Part shown: piece after piece, positions 27,001-34,935 of the stretch
Position numbering within the stretch: the first letter of the stretch is position 1
Layout: each line of letters begins with the position of its first letter
NCBI RefSeq assembly: GCF_003105115.1
Contig: NZ_QETH01000016.1
Location: 1-64,000, forward strand
DNA: 64,000 bases
Source: Flavobacterium sp. HTF
Lineage (GTDB): Bacteria; Bacteroidota; Bacteroidia; Flavobacteriales; Flavobacteriaceae
Direction of reading: 5' to 3'
Position numbers and translations under genes: made by a program
The notes under the pieces: model-generated
Databases searched by the model: none
Told to the model about the DNA's origin: nothing
The model's input: the letters and a program-made list of their open reading frames with translations, nothing else

Positions 27001-27032
27001 CAAAACTACGTAGTTGAATACATATATCCAAA
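27001..27032 (-). promoter_or_regulatory. Promoter and MarR-type operator of the GNAT-MarR operon
   Basis: On the - strand TTTG (27029-27032), a 20-bp spacer and TAGTTTTG (27001-27008) form a consensus promoter 25 bp before the GNAT start. The perfect palindrome AACTACGTAGTT at 27004-27015 overlaps the -7 box, where a bound MarR dimer would block transcription. Confidence 0.7.
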
Positions 27033-27071
27033 TAAAAAAACTGAAAAGTGCAAAAACAGACTTTTCAGTTT
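27033..27071 (-). terminator. Terminator after the sugar dehydrogenase gene
   Basis: A 12-bp stem (27038-27049 with 27060-27071, AAACTGAAAAGT) is followed on the - strand by a run of T, 65 bp past the stop codon at 27136. Confidence 0.85.
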
Positions 27072-27135
27072 AATTATTTATAATCAATTATCAGAAACAA
27101 AAACATTGGTTTTTATCCCTGATAATAAATCTATC

Positions 27136-28407
27136 TTATTTTGCAATTCTGTAGATTGTGGCATTTGCGCCATCTGTAACAGCGTATAAAGCACCGTCTT
27201 TTCCTTCTAACACATCTCTGAAACGGCTATTAGCAGAAGTAAGAAGCCTTTCTTCGGCTACAACAACATTGTCTTTAATGACAAGTCTTACCACATGCTG
27301 TCCACTCAAAGCAGCAGCAAATAAATTATTTTTCCATTCCGGAATCAGATTACCTGAGTAAAAAGTAAGTCCGCTTGGCGAAACTACAGGATCCCAGTAA
27401 TAAACCGGCTGTTCCATACCGCTTTTGGTAGTAATACCATCTCCGATTTTTGCACCGCTGTATTCAAGACCGTACGTAATTGTTGGCCAGCCGTAATTTT
27501 TACCCGCTGCAATTCGGTTGATTTCATCACCTCCAAGCGGGCCATGTTCTGCTTCCCAAAGTTCTCCGGTAACAGGATGTATCGCAAGCCCTTGTGGATT
27601 TCTGTGTCCGTAAGAATAAATTTCAGGCAATACTCCCGTTTGTCCGATAAAAGGATTTCCGGCAGCAGGTTCGCCATTTTTCGTAATACGCACAATTTTA
27701 CCAAGAGCAGCGTCTAATTTTTGTGCCAAAGGTCTTGATTGTATGTCAGAACGTTCGCCCGTACTCACAAAAAGATTTCCCTGTGCGTCCCAGACCAAAC
27801 GTGATCCGTAGTGTAATGTGCTGTTAAATTCAGGAATAGCTTTATAAATGGTAACAGCTCCTTCGATTTTTGTTTCATCGGCAGAAAGTTTTCCTTTCGC
27901 TACAGCAGTAGCAGTACCGCCCGTTCCCGGAAATGAGTAACTCCAGTATATCATTCTGTTAGTTACAAAAGCAGGATCAACGGCAACATCAAGCAATCCT
28001 CCCTGACCTTCATTGTTAACAGGTAAAATTCCTGTAATAGCAGCGCCAACCGTTCCGGTCTGGGTTACAATTTTCATTGTACCCGCTTTTTGGGTTACTA
28101 TAATTCTTCCGTCAGGCAAATTGTCCATTCCCCACGGATTTGTTAAGCCAGTTGCAAAAGCTTTAGACGTATAAGCCGTTTCGGTTTTAATTCCGGCAAT
28201 TCTGGTTTGCCCTTTAAAAGCCGCAACATAAGTAGAATTTGCAGGTTTGGTTTCTACCGGAGGAAGCGTTCCAACAGGTACATCGTCATCGTCATCACCA
28301 TCATCAGGATTGTTATTATCATTGTTACAGGATAACTGTGTAAGTGCCAGGAATAAAACAGAGAGATAAACAAAAATATTCTGTTTTTTTAGAAATGGGT
28401 TTTTCAT
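27136..28407 (-). CDS. Glucose/sorbosone dehydrogenase-like lipoprotein (PQQ-type)
   Basis: The 423-residue lipoprotein (lipobox Cys27) has a very acidic linker with repeated Asn and Asp after the cysteine, then a six-bladed propeller of the GSDH family: LTNPWGMDNLPDGRIIVTQKAG, GQGGLLDVAVDPAF, LHYGSRLVWDAQGNLFVSTGERSD (split here), YGHRNPQGLAIHP and LWEAEHGPLGGDEIN. Soluble aldose sugar dehydrogenases of this family oxidise sugars with PQQ. PQQ synthesis genes are not in the window, so the cofactor would have to be acquired. It stands alone with its own terminator. Confidence 0.88.
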   Translation of the reverse strand: MKNPFLKKQNIFVYLSVLFLALTQLSCNNDNNNPDDGDDDDDVPVGTLPPVETKPANSTYVAAFKGQTRIAGIKTETAYTSKAFATGLTNPWGMDNLPDGRIIVTQKAGTMKIVTQTGTVGAAITGILPVNNEGQGGLLDVAVDPAFVTNRMIYWSYSFPGTGGTATAVAKGKLSADETKIEGAVTIYKAIPEFNSTLHYGSRLVWDAQGNLFVSTGERSDIQSRPLAQKLDAALGKIVRITKNGEPAAGNPFIGQTGVLPEIYSYGHRNPQGLAIHPVTGELWEAEHGPLGGDEINRIAAGKNYGWPTITYGLEYSGAKIGDGITTKSGMEQPVYYWDPVVSPSGLTFYSGNLIPEWKNNLFAAALSGQHVVRLVIKDNVVVAEERLLTSANSRFRDVLEGKDGALYAVTDGANATIYRIAK

Positions 28408-28557
28408 AATGTAATTTTTTTAATGTTAAAATTAACTCAATATAAATATAACTATCTTTGAAATAATTTTATTGTCTGCGGATTTACATAATTCCCATGT
28501 TTTCTAAAAAGAGGCTTTTTATTGCTTAAAATGTTGTTTTTTAACTTATTATAATTT

Positions 28558-29778
28558 CTAAAATAACTCCAGCTGATTATTTGGATTTATAAGTTTAGGT
28601 TTTGGAGGTTTCGCGTCCCCAAAAACAGTCCTTCCGCCATAAAGATGCGATTCGTCCCTTTCTTTCTGAATCAAAGCATCAAAATTATTGTTGGGCGTAA
28701 AACCTTCTTCTGCGTTTCGGGAAATTTCAGATAATTTTCTAATCGCTTCTATTTTATCACTGTTGCCAATTTTAGCACGATTGATTGCTTTCTGTAAAGT
28801 ATTGATCGTTTCGTCGTATATCTTTAACGGAACAGGAAACGGATGTCCGTCTTTTCCGCCATGAGCAAAAGAAAAACGTGCCGGATCTTCAAATCGGGTA
28901 GGAGTGCCGTAAATGACTTCGCTTACCAAAGCCAGTGATTGTAAAGCTCTCGGCCCCATTCCTTTTAAAAGCAAAAGTTCTTCAAAATCTTCGGGTTTGT
29001 TCTCGTGCGTAGCCCATAACATGGCCCCGAGACGTTTCATATTTACATCTTCCATCCTGACATCATGATGTGCAGGCAGTGAAAGATGCTGCATTTCTCT
29101 CATGATTTTAGTGGGAGATTCTTTGGCCAGTTCAAGAATTCCTGCCCTTGATTTTTCGGCAGTGTGAGCCGTAAGATTAAGAATGGAACCCTGATTTTCT
29201 CCATATATAAAAGTATGCGGTTCATTGATGAACGACTTCAGATCTTTAGAATGCCAATGGTACCTTCTGGCCGTTTTAGTATTCGGGTTCATACCCTGCT
29301 GAATAACCGTCCATTGTCCTTTGTTGTCTACAATAAAATTATGCTGGTACAATTGAAAACCGTCCTGAATTGCCGTGTTGTCCACTTTGGCCGTAAGCCT
29401 GCTGCAATTGGCAAGATCATTTCCGTCAAGACCTGTTTTTTCGCCCACAAACAAAAGTTCCTGAGGCGTTTGCATCGAATGTTTTCCTTTTCCGCCACAG
29501 ATATAAATACCAAGTTCTTTGGAATGCGGATTTACCGATTTCTTTAAAGCTCCCAAAACTGAAGTTGTAATTCCGGACGAATGCCAGTCCATACCCATAA
29601 CAGCACCAAAACTCTGAAACCAAAACGGATTGCTCAGTTTTGAAATTACTTCTGAAGTGGAAAATTCCAAAGCAATAGTTTCTACAATCGCAAATCCCAG
29701 TTTTGACATACGGTCTGCCAGCCATAAAGGAACATGGCCATAATGTAATGGAAGATCTGCAGAACCGGAACGTTTCAT
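28558..29778 (-). CDS. DUF763 protein
   Basis: This 406-residue cytoplasmic protein is a full-length DUF763 member, recognisable from MKRSGSADLPLHYGHVPLWLADRM at the start (split across residues 1-24), GGKGKHSMQTP, HNFIVDNKGQWTVIQQGMN and RRYHWHS. The segment LLLLKGMGPRALQSLALVSE near residue 270 looks like a helix-hairpin-helix, which suggests nucleic acid binding. The function of the family is not established. It is transcribed alone. Confidence 0.85.
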   Translation of the reverse strand: MKRSGSADLPLHYGHVPLWLADRMSKLGFAIVETIALEFSTSEVISKLSNPFWFQSFGAVMGMDWHSSGITTSVLGALKKSVNPHSKELGIYICGGKGKHSMQTPQELLFVGEKTGLDGNDLANCSRLTAKVDNTAIQDGFQLYQHNFIVDNKGQWTVIQQGMNPNTKTARRYHWHSKDLKSFINEPHTFIYGENQGSILNLTAHTAEKSRAGILELAKESPTKIMREMQHLSLPAHHDVRMEDVNMKRLGAMLWATHENKPEDFEELLLLKGMGPRALQSLALVSEVIYGTPTRFEDPARFSFAHGGKDGHPFPVPLKIYDETINTLQKAINRAKIGNSDKIEAIRKLSEISRNAEEGFTPNNNFDALIQKERDESHLYGGRTVFGDAKPPKPKLINPNNQLELF

Positions 29779-29925
29779 AGGGAGAGTTTATGTTGATGCA
29801 AAATTAAGGAAAAATAAGGTTGAGGACTTGTTCTAAATTATAACAGAAACTCCTGATAAAATATTTCAGCGATAAATTAAAAAATCCCGATTACAAATCA
29901 TGATTTTTTTAGTTTTATAATACAT

Positions 29926-30969
29926 CTACTGATTCCATCTTGCCGGAGAATATCCCAAAGAAATCCCGCCCCAATAATGAAAATTTTTGCCGCCGCTATA
30001 TTCCTGACTTCTTCCGTACATGGCATATTTCAGGTAAAAGCGATCTTTAATTAAAACATTTATTCCGGCATTCACATCAAAAACCAGACGGTTGACATCG
30101 CTTTCCGGAATTTTGTAAACACTGTGATCGCTAAATAACAAACCTTCTAAAGTAGCATTATAAGCAATAACCCTTATTTCGGGAGTGATGAAAACATTCA
30201 TTCTGATCGCCGGTGCCGGATCTTTTGCTTTTTTAAGGAAAGTACCGGGAACACCCGGAGAGTAATCTTGCATAATACCTGCATTAAGGTTTAAAATATT
30301 TATTTTTAAGCCGCCTTTTATATTATTAGTATAGTTTCCTAATTCTGCTCCTCCGCGAAGTCGTAGCTGTAGCCAGTTGCATTTTTGTTCCGCATTCAGT
30401 CCTGGAAATACAGGATATTCTATTCTTGCATTATAGTTTAAAATAAAAGAACCATGATAACCAATCTGGTTGTCCCAGCCCATCGGAATATCACGTTTTG
30501 AGCCAAACCAATGATGCTCATGTATATACGCCTGTGCATTGCCCGGCAGCGAAGTACCAATGGCACCAATAATAAATTCGCTCTGCAAAACAGCTCCATT
30601 CATCAGATTATAAGAAGTATTTCCGATATTAATAAATAGTAATGAAGCGTAAGGCCGGTCATCAGTCACCGGTTCTGAAGCCGCTAAATTTTGAGGCGTA
30701 TATGCCAGACCGCCAATTCCAAACCGCTGAATAGTCAAAGATTCCTCCGGTTTTTTGTACTTAAAAAACGGAAGCCATTTTGCCACTTCAGGAAATTGCG
30801 CTTCTATTTTTATACTTCCGGTATAATTTTCATCCTTATTACTAATGGCCAGAAAATCATTTTCGGTAGTGACGATAACCTGAAAACCTTTTCCCTGAGC
30901 CTGTATCCTGTAAAGAGAAAACAACATGAACAGCAAAAACAAACTGCGGATTAAACTGGATTTACTCAT
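29926..30969 (-). CDS. LpxR-like lipid A deacylase family (DUF2219) outer-membrane protein
   Basis: The 347-residue protein has a signal peptide ending at RIQAQG and the DUF2219 pattern: VTTENDFLAISNKDENYTGSIKIE, DDRPYASLLFINIG, IGAIGTSLPGNAQAYIHEHHWFG and alternating beta strands to the C-terminus. In Salmonella LpxR removes the 3'-acyloxyacyl group of lipid A using Asn, Asp and His residues; comparable Asn-Asp (END) and His-His residues are present. It should be a 12-strand barrel in the outer membrane. Activity is not proven, and many Bacteroidota members are uncharacterised. Confidence 0.82.
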   Translation of the reverse strand: MSKSSLIRSLFLLFMLFSLYRIQAQGKGFQVIVTTENDFLAISNKDENYTGSIKIEAQFPEVAKWLPFFKYKKPEESLTIQRFGIGGLAYTPQNLAASEPVTDDRPYASLLFINIGNTSYNLMNGAVLQSEFIIGAIGTSLPGNAQAYIHEHHWFGSKRDIPMGWDNQIGYHGSFILNYNARIEYPVFPGLNAEQKCNWLQLRLRGGAELGNYTNNIKGGLKINILNLNAGIMQDYSPGVPGTFLKKAKDPAPAIRMNVFITPEIRVIAYNATLEGLLFSDHSVYKIPESDVNRLVFDVNAGINVLIKDRFYLKYAMYGRSQEYSGGKNFHYWGGISLGYSPARWNQ

Positions 30970-31198
30970 TTGCTTTGATTTTTTAATTAAAACTTTATCT
31001 GATGCTGTTATTTCCTGGCAAAATGAATAAATGTCAAATCATTTGCTGGATTAAAGTTAAGTAAAAATCCTATAAAAAAAACCGATTTTGTCCTTTTGTA
31101 AAAACTGCCGGAACCAGATAAAATCAACTAATAACTACTATTTTTTCTTTGATGTTTTGGAATAAATGCACTCTCGTCGAAAATAAATTACAAAATGC

Positions 31199-31228
31199 TT
31201 TGAATACTAAAACGTTTTAGTATATTTG
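31199..31228 (+). promoter_or_regulatory. LacI-operated promoter of the SGNH gene (PUL2)
   Basis: TTTG at 31199-31202, an 18-bp spacer and TATATTTG at 31221-31228 fit the Bacteroidota promoter. The spacer is filled by the perfect 20-bp palindrome ATACTAAAACGTTTTAGTAT (31204-31223), a typical LacI-family operator. It opens a 430-bp gap; the rest of the gap is an approximately 165-base leader in which I see no gene or clear fold. Confidence 0.85.
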
Positions 31229-31400
31229 TCAAAAATGTTAAGTTAAATGTTTTAATGAAAATTTAAAGTGTTTTAATTTATGATATGCATTGTTTTATAG
31301 TTAAAATATTGTTGTTATAGATGAAATACCATGAATTTAAAAATGATGATGTCTGCTTAATATTATCCAAAAACAAATTTTCGTCTTATTTAAAACCTCA

Positions 31401-32090
31401 ATGAAATTCAGAATATTCTTTTGCTATATAATGTTGTCCTTTCTTATGGGGAACATTTCGTATGGTCAGGATTTTGCCAACCTGAATAAATACAGGGATG
31501 AAAATCTTAAACTGACTGTTTCAGAAAGTAAGGACAACAAGCGGGTTGTTTTTATGGGTAATTCCATTACCGAAGGCTGGCTAAGTAAAAGGCCCGGCTT
31601 TTTCTCCAAAAATAAATATATCAACAGAGGCATCAGCGGACAGACAACTCAGCAAATGTTGCTGCGTTTCCGTCAGGATGTAATCAATTTGAAGCCAAAG
31701 GCCGTTGTGATTTTGGCAGGTATAAATGATATCGCCGAAAATACGGGACCATACTTACCGGAAGCTACTTCAGGAAATATATTTTCGATGTGCGAACTGG
31801 CCAGGCAACACGGAATTAAAGTAATTATATGTTCGGTTCTTCCGGCATCGGAATTTTTGTGGAAAAAAGGTTTAGAGCCGGCTCAGAAAGTAATTGAACT
31901 GAATAAGCTGCTTAAGGTTTATGCAGAACAAAATAAGCTTTATTATGTTGATTATTATACCGCAATGGTAAATAATGAAGCAGGATTAAAAGCGGAGTTG
32001 GGGACAGATGGTGTGCATCCAAACGAGTTGGGCTATACGATTATGGAACCCATTTTGGAAAAAACAATTTCGAAGGTTTTAAAGAAATAA
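31401..32090 (+). CDS. Secreted SGNH/GDSL hydrolase
   Basis: The 229-residue protein has a signal peptide ending near ISYGQ and the SGNH blocks: FMGNSITEGW (Ser nucleophile), RGISGQTTQQ (Gly), LAGINDIAEN (Asn) and DGVHPNELGY (Asp and His). It should be a periplasmic esterase, most likely removing acetyl groups from sugars. It is the first gene behind the LacI operator and so belongs to PUL2, where it could deacetylate the glycan before the glycosidases act. The exact ester is unknown. Confidence 0.88.
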   Translation: MKFRIFFCYIMLSFLMGNISYGQDFANLNKYRDENLKLTVSESKDNKRVVFMGNSITEGWLSKRPGFFSKNKYINRGISGQTTQQMLLRFRQDVINLKPKAVVILAGINDIAENTGPYLPEATSGNIFSMCELARQHGIKVIICSVLPASEFLWKKGLEPAQKVIELNKLLKVYAEQNKLYYVDYYTAMVNNEAGLKAELGTDGVHPNELGYTIMEPILEKTISKVLKK

Positions 32091-32299
32091 TTATTTCTCA
32101 TAAAACTGAAAATTGTTCTGTTTTTTGCAAAAATGTATGGAGAGATGTTTAGCTATTGGTAAATAGTATTGCTTTTTGATAATAAAGTATCGAATGTTAT
32201 AAATCTTTCTTTTTAGGTTTGAACGTTAGTTTCAGGCCTGCAGAAATCGTAAGAAGAGTAAATTATAAAATTAAAAATAACAACTAAAATAATGAATAG

Positions 32300-33244
32300 A
32301 TGTCAATAATAGTAGGTGTAGATATTGGTGGAAGTCATATTAGCAGTGCAGCAATAAATAGTAATAATTTTGCAATAATTGAAGGGACTTATTTTTGTGG
32401 TCCTGTAAACAGTAAAGCTTCCAAAGAAGTTATTTTAAAAAAATGGGCAGAAATAATTAATCAGACGATTGATGTTGTTCAGACAACTTCAGGATTGAGC
32501 GCCGAAGAAAATATCGGTATCGCTTTTTCTATGCCGGGTCCATTTCAATATCAGACGGGAATAGCCATGTTTGAAGGGAATGACAAATATGAATCTTTGT
32601 ATAACGTTTCTGTTTCAGAAGAACTGTTACAATATTTAAATGCAAAAAATGTAAGTTTCAGATTCCTGAATGATGCCAGCTGTTTTGGAGTTGGAGGAGT
32701 TTTAATGCAGGAAGAGGAACCGGTAAATAAAAAAGTAATCGCAATTACATTAGGAACAGGTTTTGGAGCCGCTTTTCTGGATAACAAATTGCCAATAACA
32801 CAGGGAGATGATGTGCCGCATAACGGTTGTTTATGGGATAAGAAGTTTCATGATGATATTGCGGATAATTGTTTTTCAACGCGATGGTTTTTAGGTCAGT
32901 ACGAAAAAAGTACAGGTGAGAAACTGACAGACGGAGTAAAGGAAATTGCGGGTATTGAAAATTATGCGACAACAAAAATTTTCAGGGATTTTGCGTCAAA
33001 TCTGGCGGATTTTTTAGCACCGTATATTATTGACTTCAATGCAGGATTATTGGTGATAGGCGGAAATATCGCAAAATCACAGCGTTTGTTTTTAGCAGAT
33101 CTTGAAGAAAATCTTAGAAATAAAAATATTCAGATCAGTATCAGTATTCTGGATAACACTGAGGAAACCAGTATTTTAGGTTCCAGTTATCTTTTTAATG
33201 AATCATTTTGGGAAAAAATCAAAGAAGAGCTTCCGTATTTCTAA
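32300..33244 (+). CDS. ROK-family sugar kinase
   Basis: The 314-residue cytoplasmic protein has the ROK fold: phosphate-binding VGVDIGGSHISSAA at the N-terminus, LNDASCFGVGG with the catalytic Asp, ITLGTGFGAAFLDNKL, and the C-terminal VIGGNIAKSQ. The cysteine-rich zinc motif of many ROK kinases is missing, and HNGCLWDKKFHDD takes its place. In an alpha-mannan locus it most likely phosphorylates free mannose or glucose brought in by the MFS transporter at the end of the operon. TAGGTTTG at 32214-32221 is a possible -7 box; a separate promoter is uncertain. Confidence 0.85.
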   Translation: MSIIVGVDIGGSHISSAAINSNNFAIIEGTYFCGPVNSKASKEVILKKWAEIINQTIDVVQTTSGLSAEENIGIAFSMPGPFQYQTGIAMFEGNDKYESLYNVSVSEELLQYLNAKNVSFRFLNDASCFGVGGVLMQEEEPVNKKVIAITLGTGFGAAFLDNKLPITQGDDVPHNGCLWDKKFHDDIADNCFSTRWFLGQYEKSTGEKLTDGVKEIAGIENYATTKIFRDFASNLADFLAPYIIDFNAGLLVIGGNIAKSQRLFLADLEENLRNKNIQISISILDNTEETSILGSSYLFNESFWEKIKEELPYF

Positions 33245-33317
33245 CGGAACTTTAAACGTCAGATTCAGAGTGATTTAGTAACTCCGTGAGGTGTTTTTTA
33301 TAAAGATTTATTTTTTG

Positions 33318-33381
33318 TAAACGTTTAGAATACACTAATTTAGGTTCCTGATTAGGAAACAATAAAACTTTACTATATTTG
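33318..33381 (+). promoter_or_regulatory. Promoter and possible autoregulatory operator of the lacI-type gene
   Basis: TATATTTG at 33374-33381 is a -7 box 39 bp before the start. About 46 bp upstream of it lies TAAACGTTTA (33318-33327), sharing the AAACGTTT core of the two longer operators. This suggests weaker autoregulation. Confidence 0.55.
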
Positions 33382-33420
33382 AAAAAAAATTGTGGGTTTT
33401 AAAGTATAATAATTTCTCAA

Positions 33421-34446
33421 ATGAAAAAAAAACCTGTTTCTATTAGGAATATTGCAGAAGAGCTAAAAATATCTGTTACTACGGTATCATTTGTTTTAAA
33501 TGGCAAAGCAAAAGAAAAACACATTTCTAAAGAACTTACAAAGAAGGTTTTAGATTATGCCAAATTAATCAACTACAGGCCCAATCAGATTGCACAAAGC
33601 CTTAGAACAGGAAAATCAAAAATTCTTGTTTTTATGGTGGAGGACATTTCAAATAACTTCTTTTCCAAATTAGCCCGTATTTTTGAAGATATCGCTTATG
33701 AAAAGGGATATAAAGTTATTTTCTGCAGTAATGAAAATGACGATGAAAAATCAAACGAATTAATCAATTTGTTTAAGTACCGCCAGGTAGATGGTTTTAT
33801 AATTGTGCCGTCGCCAGGTATAAAAAACACTATAGAAGAATTGGTTCAGGACCATATTCCGGTAGTGCTTCTGGACAGGTTTTTTGAAGAACTGGACTGC
33901 AATAGTGTAGTTATCGATAATGTTCAGGCCTCGTTTGATGCGACAAAACATCTGGTGAATAATAAATTTACCAATATTGGTTTTATTACTACTGCTTCAG
34001 ATCAGAGCCAGATGAAAGGAAGGCTTTCCGGATATGAAAAAGCTGTTTTGGAAATGGGTTTAAAGCCTAATACTTTACAAATTCCTTTTAATGAAATTAT
34101 CAAAGGAAAGGGTAAGGACTATATTTATAACTTCCTGCAGCAAAATAAGGATTTAGATGCGGTATTTTTTGCTACCAATTATCTTGCGCAAAGCGGTTTG
34201 GAAGTTTTTAAGGAACACAATCCAAAATTGGTAAAAGACCTTGGAATTATTGCATTTGATGATAATGATATGTTCAAAATATATGATCCGTCTATAACTT
34301 CTGTTTCGCAACCTTTGGAAGAAATAAGTGCAAAATTAATGGATTTGATGCTTCCTCTTCTGAAAAAGAAAGATGGCCACGAAATTAACCATAAAGTAAT
34401 GTTAAAAACAGAATTGATTATCCGTGAATCTTCATTGCTGAAATAA
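33421..34446 (+). CDS. LacI-family transcriptional regulator of PUL2
   Basis: The 341-residue protein has a LacI helix-turn-helix and hinge (residues about 5-60: SIRNIAEELKISVTTVSFVL, LINYRPNQIAQSLRTGKS) and a periplasmic-binding-like core with KILVFMVEDISNNFFSKLA, DGFIIVPSP, VVLLDRFF and IAFDDNDMFKIYDPSITSVSQP. It should bind the AAACGTTT palindromes at 31204-31223 and 34735-34752 and release them when a sugar binds. Most Bacteroides PULs use hybrid two-component or SusR regulators; LacI control is known for the maltodextrin locus of Flavobacterium johnsoniae. A strong terminator follows. Confidence 0.92.
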   Translation: MKKKPVSIRNIAEELKISVTTVSFVLNGKAKEKHISKELTKKVLDYAKLINYRPNQIAQSLRTGKSKILVFMVEDISNNFFSKLARIFEDIAYEKGYKVIFCSNENDDEKSNELINLFKYRQVDGFIIVPSPGIKNTIEELVQDHIPVVLLDRFFEELDCNSVVIDNVQASFDATKHLVNNKFTNIGFITTASDQSQMKGRLSGYEKAVLEMGLKPNTLQIPFNEIIKGKGKDYIYNFLQQNKDLDAVFFATNYLAQSGLEVFKEHNPKLVKDLGIIAFDDNDMFKIYDPSITSVSQPLEEISAKLMDLMLPLLKKKDGHEINHKVMLKTELIIRESSLLK

Positions 34447-34498
34447 GCCGATTCTGACTTTTTTAAAATAAAATTTAAATTCTTTTTTAAACCTTAAT

Positions 34499-34540
34499 AA
34501 TCTGAGTATCGTTACTTTAATCGATTCTCAGATTTTTTTT
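34499..34540 (+). terminator. Terminator after the lacI-type gene
   Basis: The stem AATCTGAG (34499-34506) with CTCAGATT (34527-34534), extended by ATCG/CGAT inside, is followed by eight T. It separates lacI from the susC promoter. Confidence 0.85.
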
Positions 34541-34734
34541 GTCCATTTTACTTTAATCTTCCTACAAGCTTACTGCCAAAGCCTTATTTAACTTTTTATT
34601 TAGTTAATTCTTTTAACAGTATATACAACGTTTTCGTTTTATTTCATTGCATTATATTTAAAATATTAAGGTAAATAAATGCATAATTTACAAAATTAAC
34701 ATTAAAATTATATTTAGTAAAAAAAATTTTTTTT

Positions 34735-34758
34735 TACTAAAACGTTTTAGTATGTTTG
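34735..34758 (+). promoter_or_regulatory. LacI-operated promoter of susC (PUL2)
   Basis: The perfect 18-bp palindrome TACTAAAACGTTTTAGTA (34735-34752) overlaps the -7 box TATGTTTG (34751-34758). Upstream, the -33 region is a T-run rather than TTTG. The remaining roughly 175 bases to the susC start form an untranslated leader with no clear fold. Confidence 0.85.
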
Positions 34759-34935
34759 CTTAGAATTAATTCATTGATTGGTTTGTATCATGATTTAAGG
34801 TAATACAGGACTTTAAATTTTTGCATAAAAAACTAACTTCTTAATCCAAAATTCAACTGCTGTTTTGTGAGCTTAAAAAACATGTCTTTGAAGTTTTCAA
34901 TGTTAATTCAATAGTAACTAACCAAAATAAATTTT

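Noticed and set aside
31229-31400. Riboswitch in the leader before the SGNH gene
   Set aside because: The leader is AT-rich with no stable stem or known aptamer core that I can recognise.
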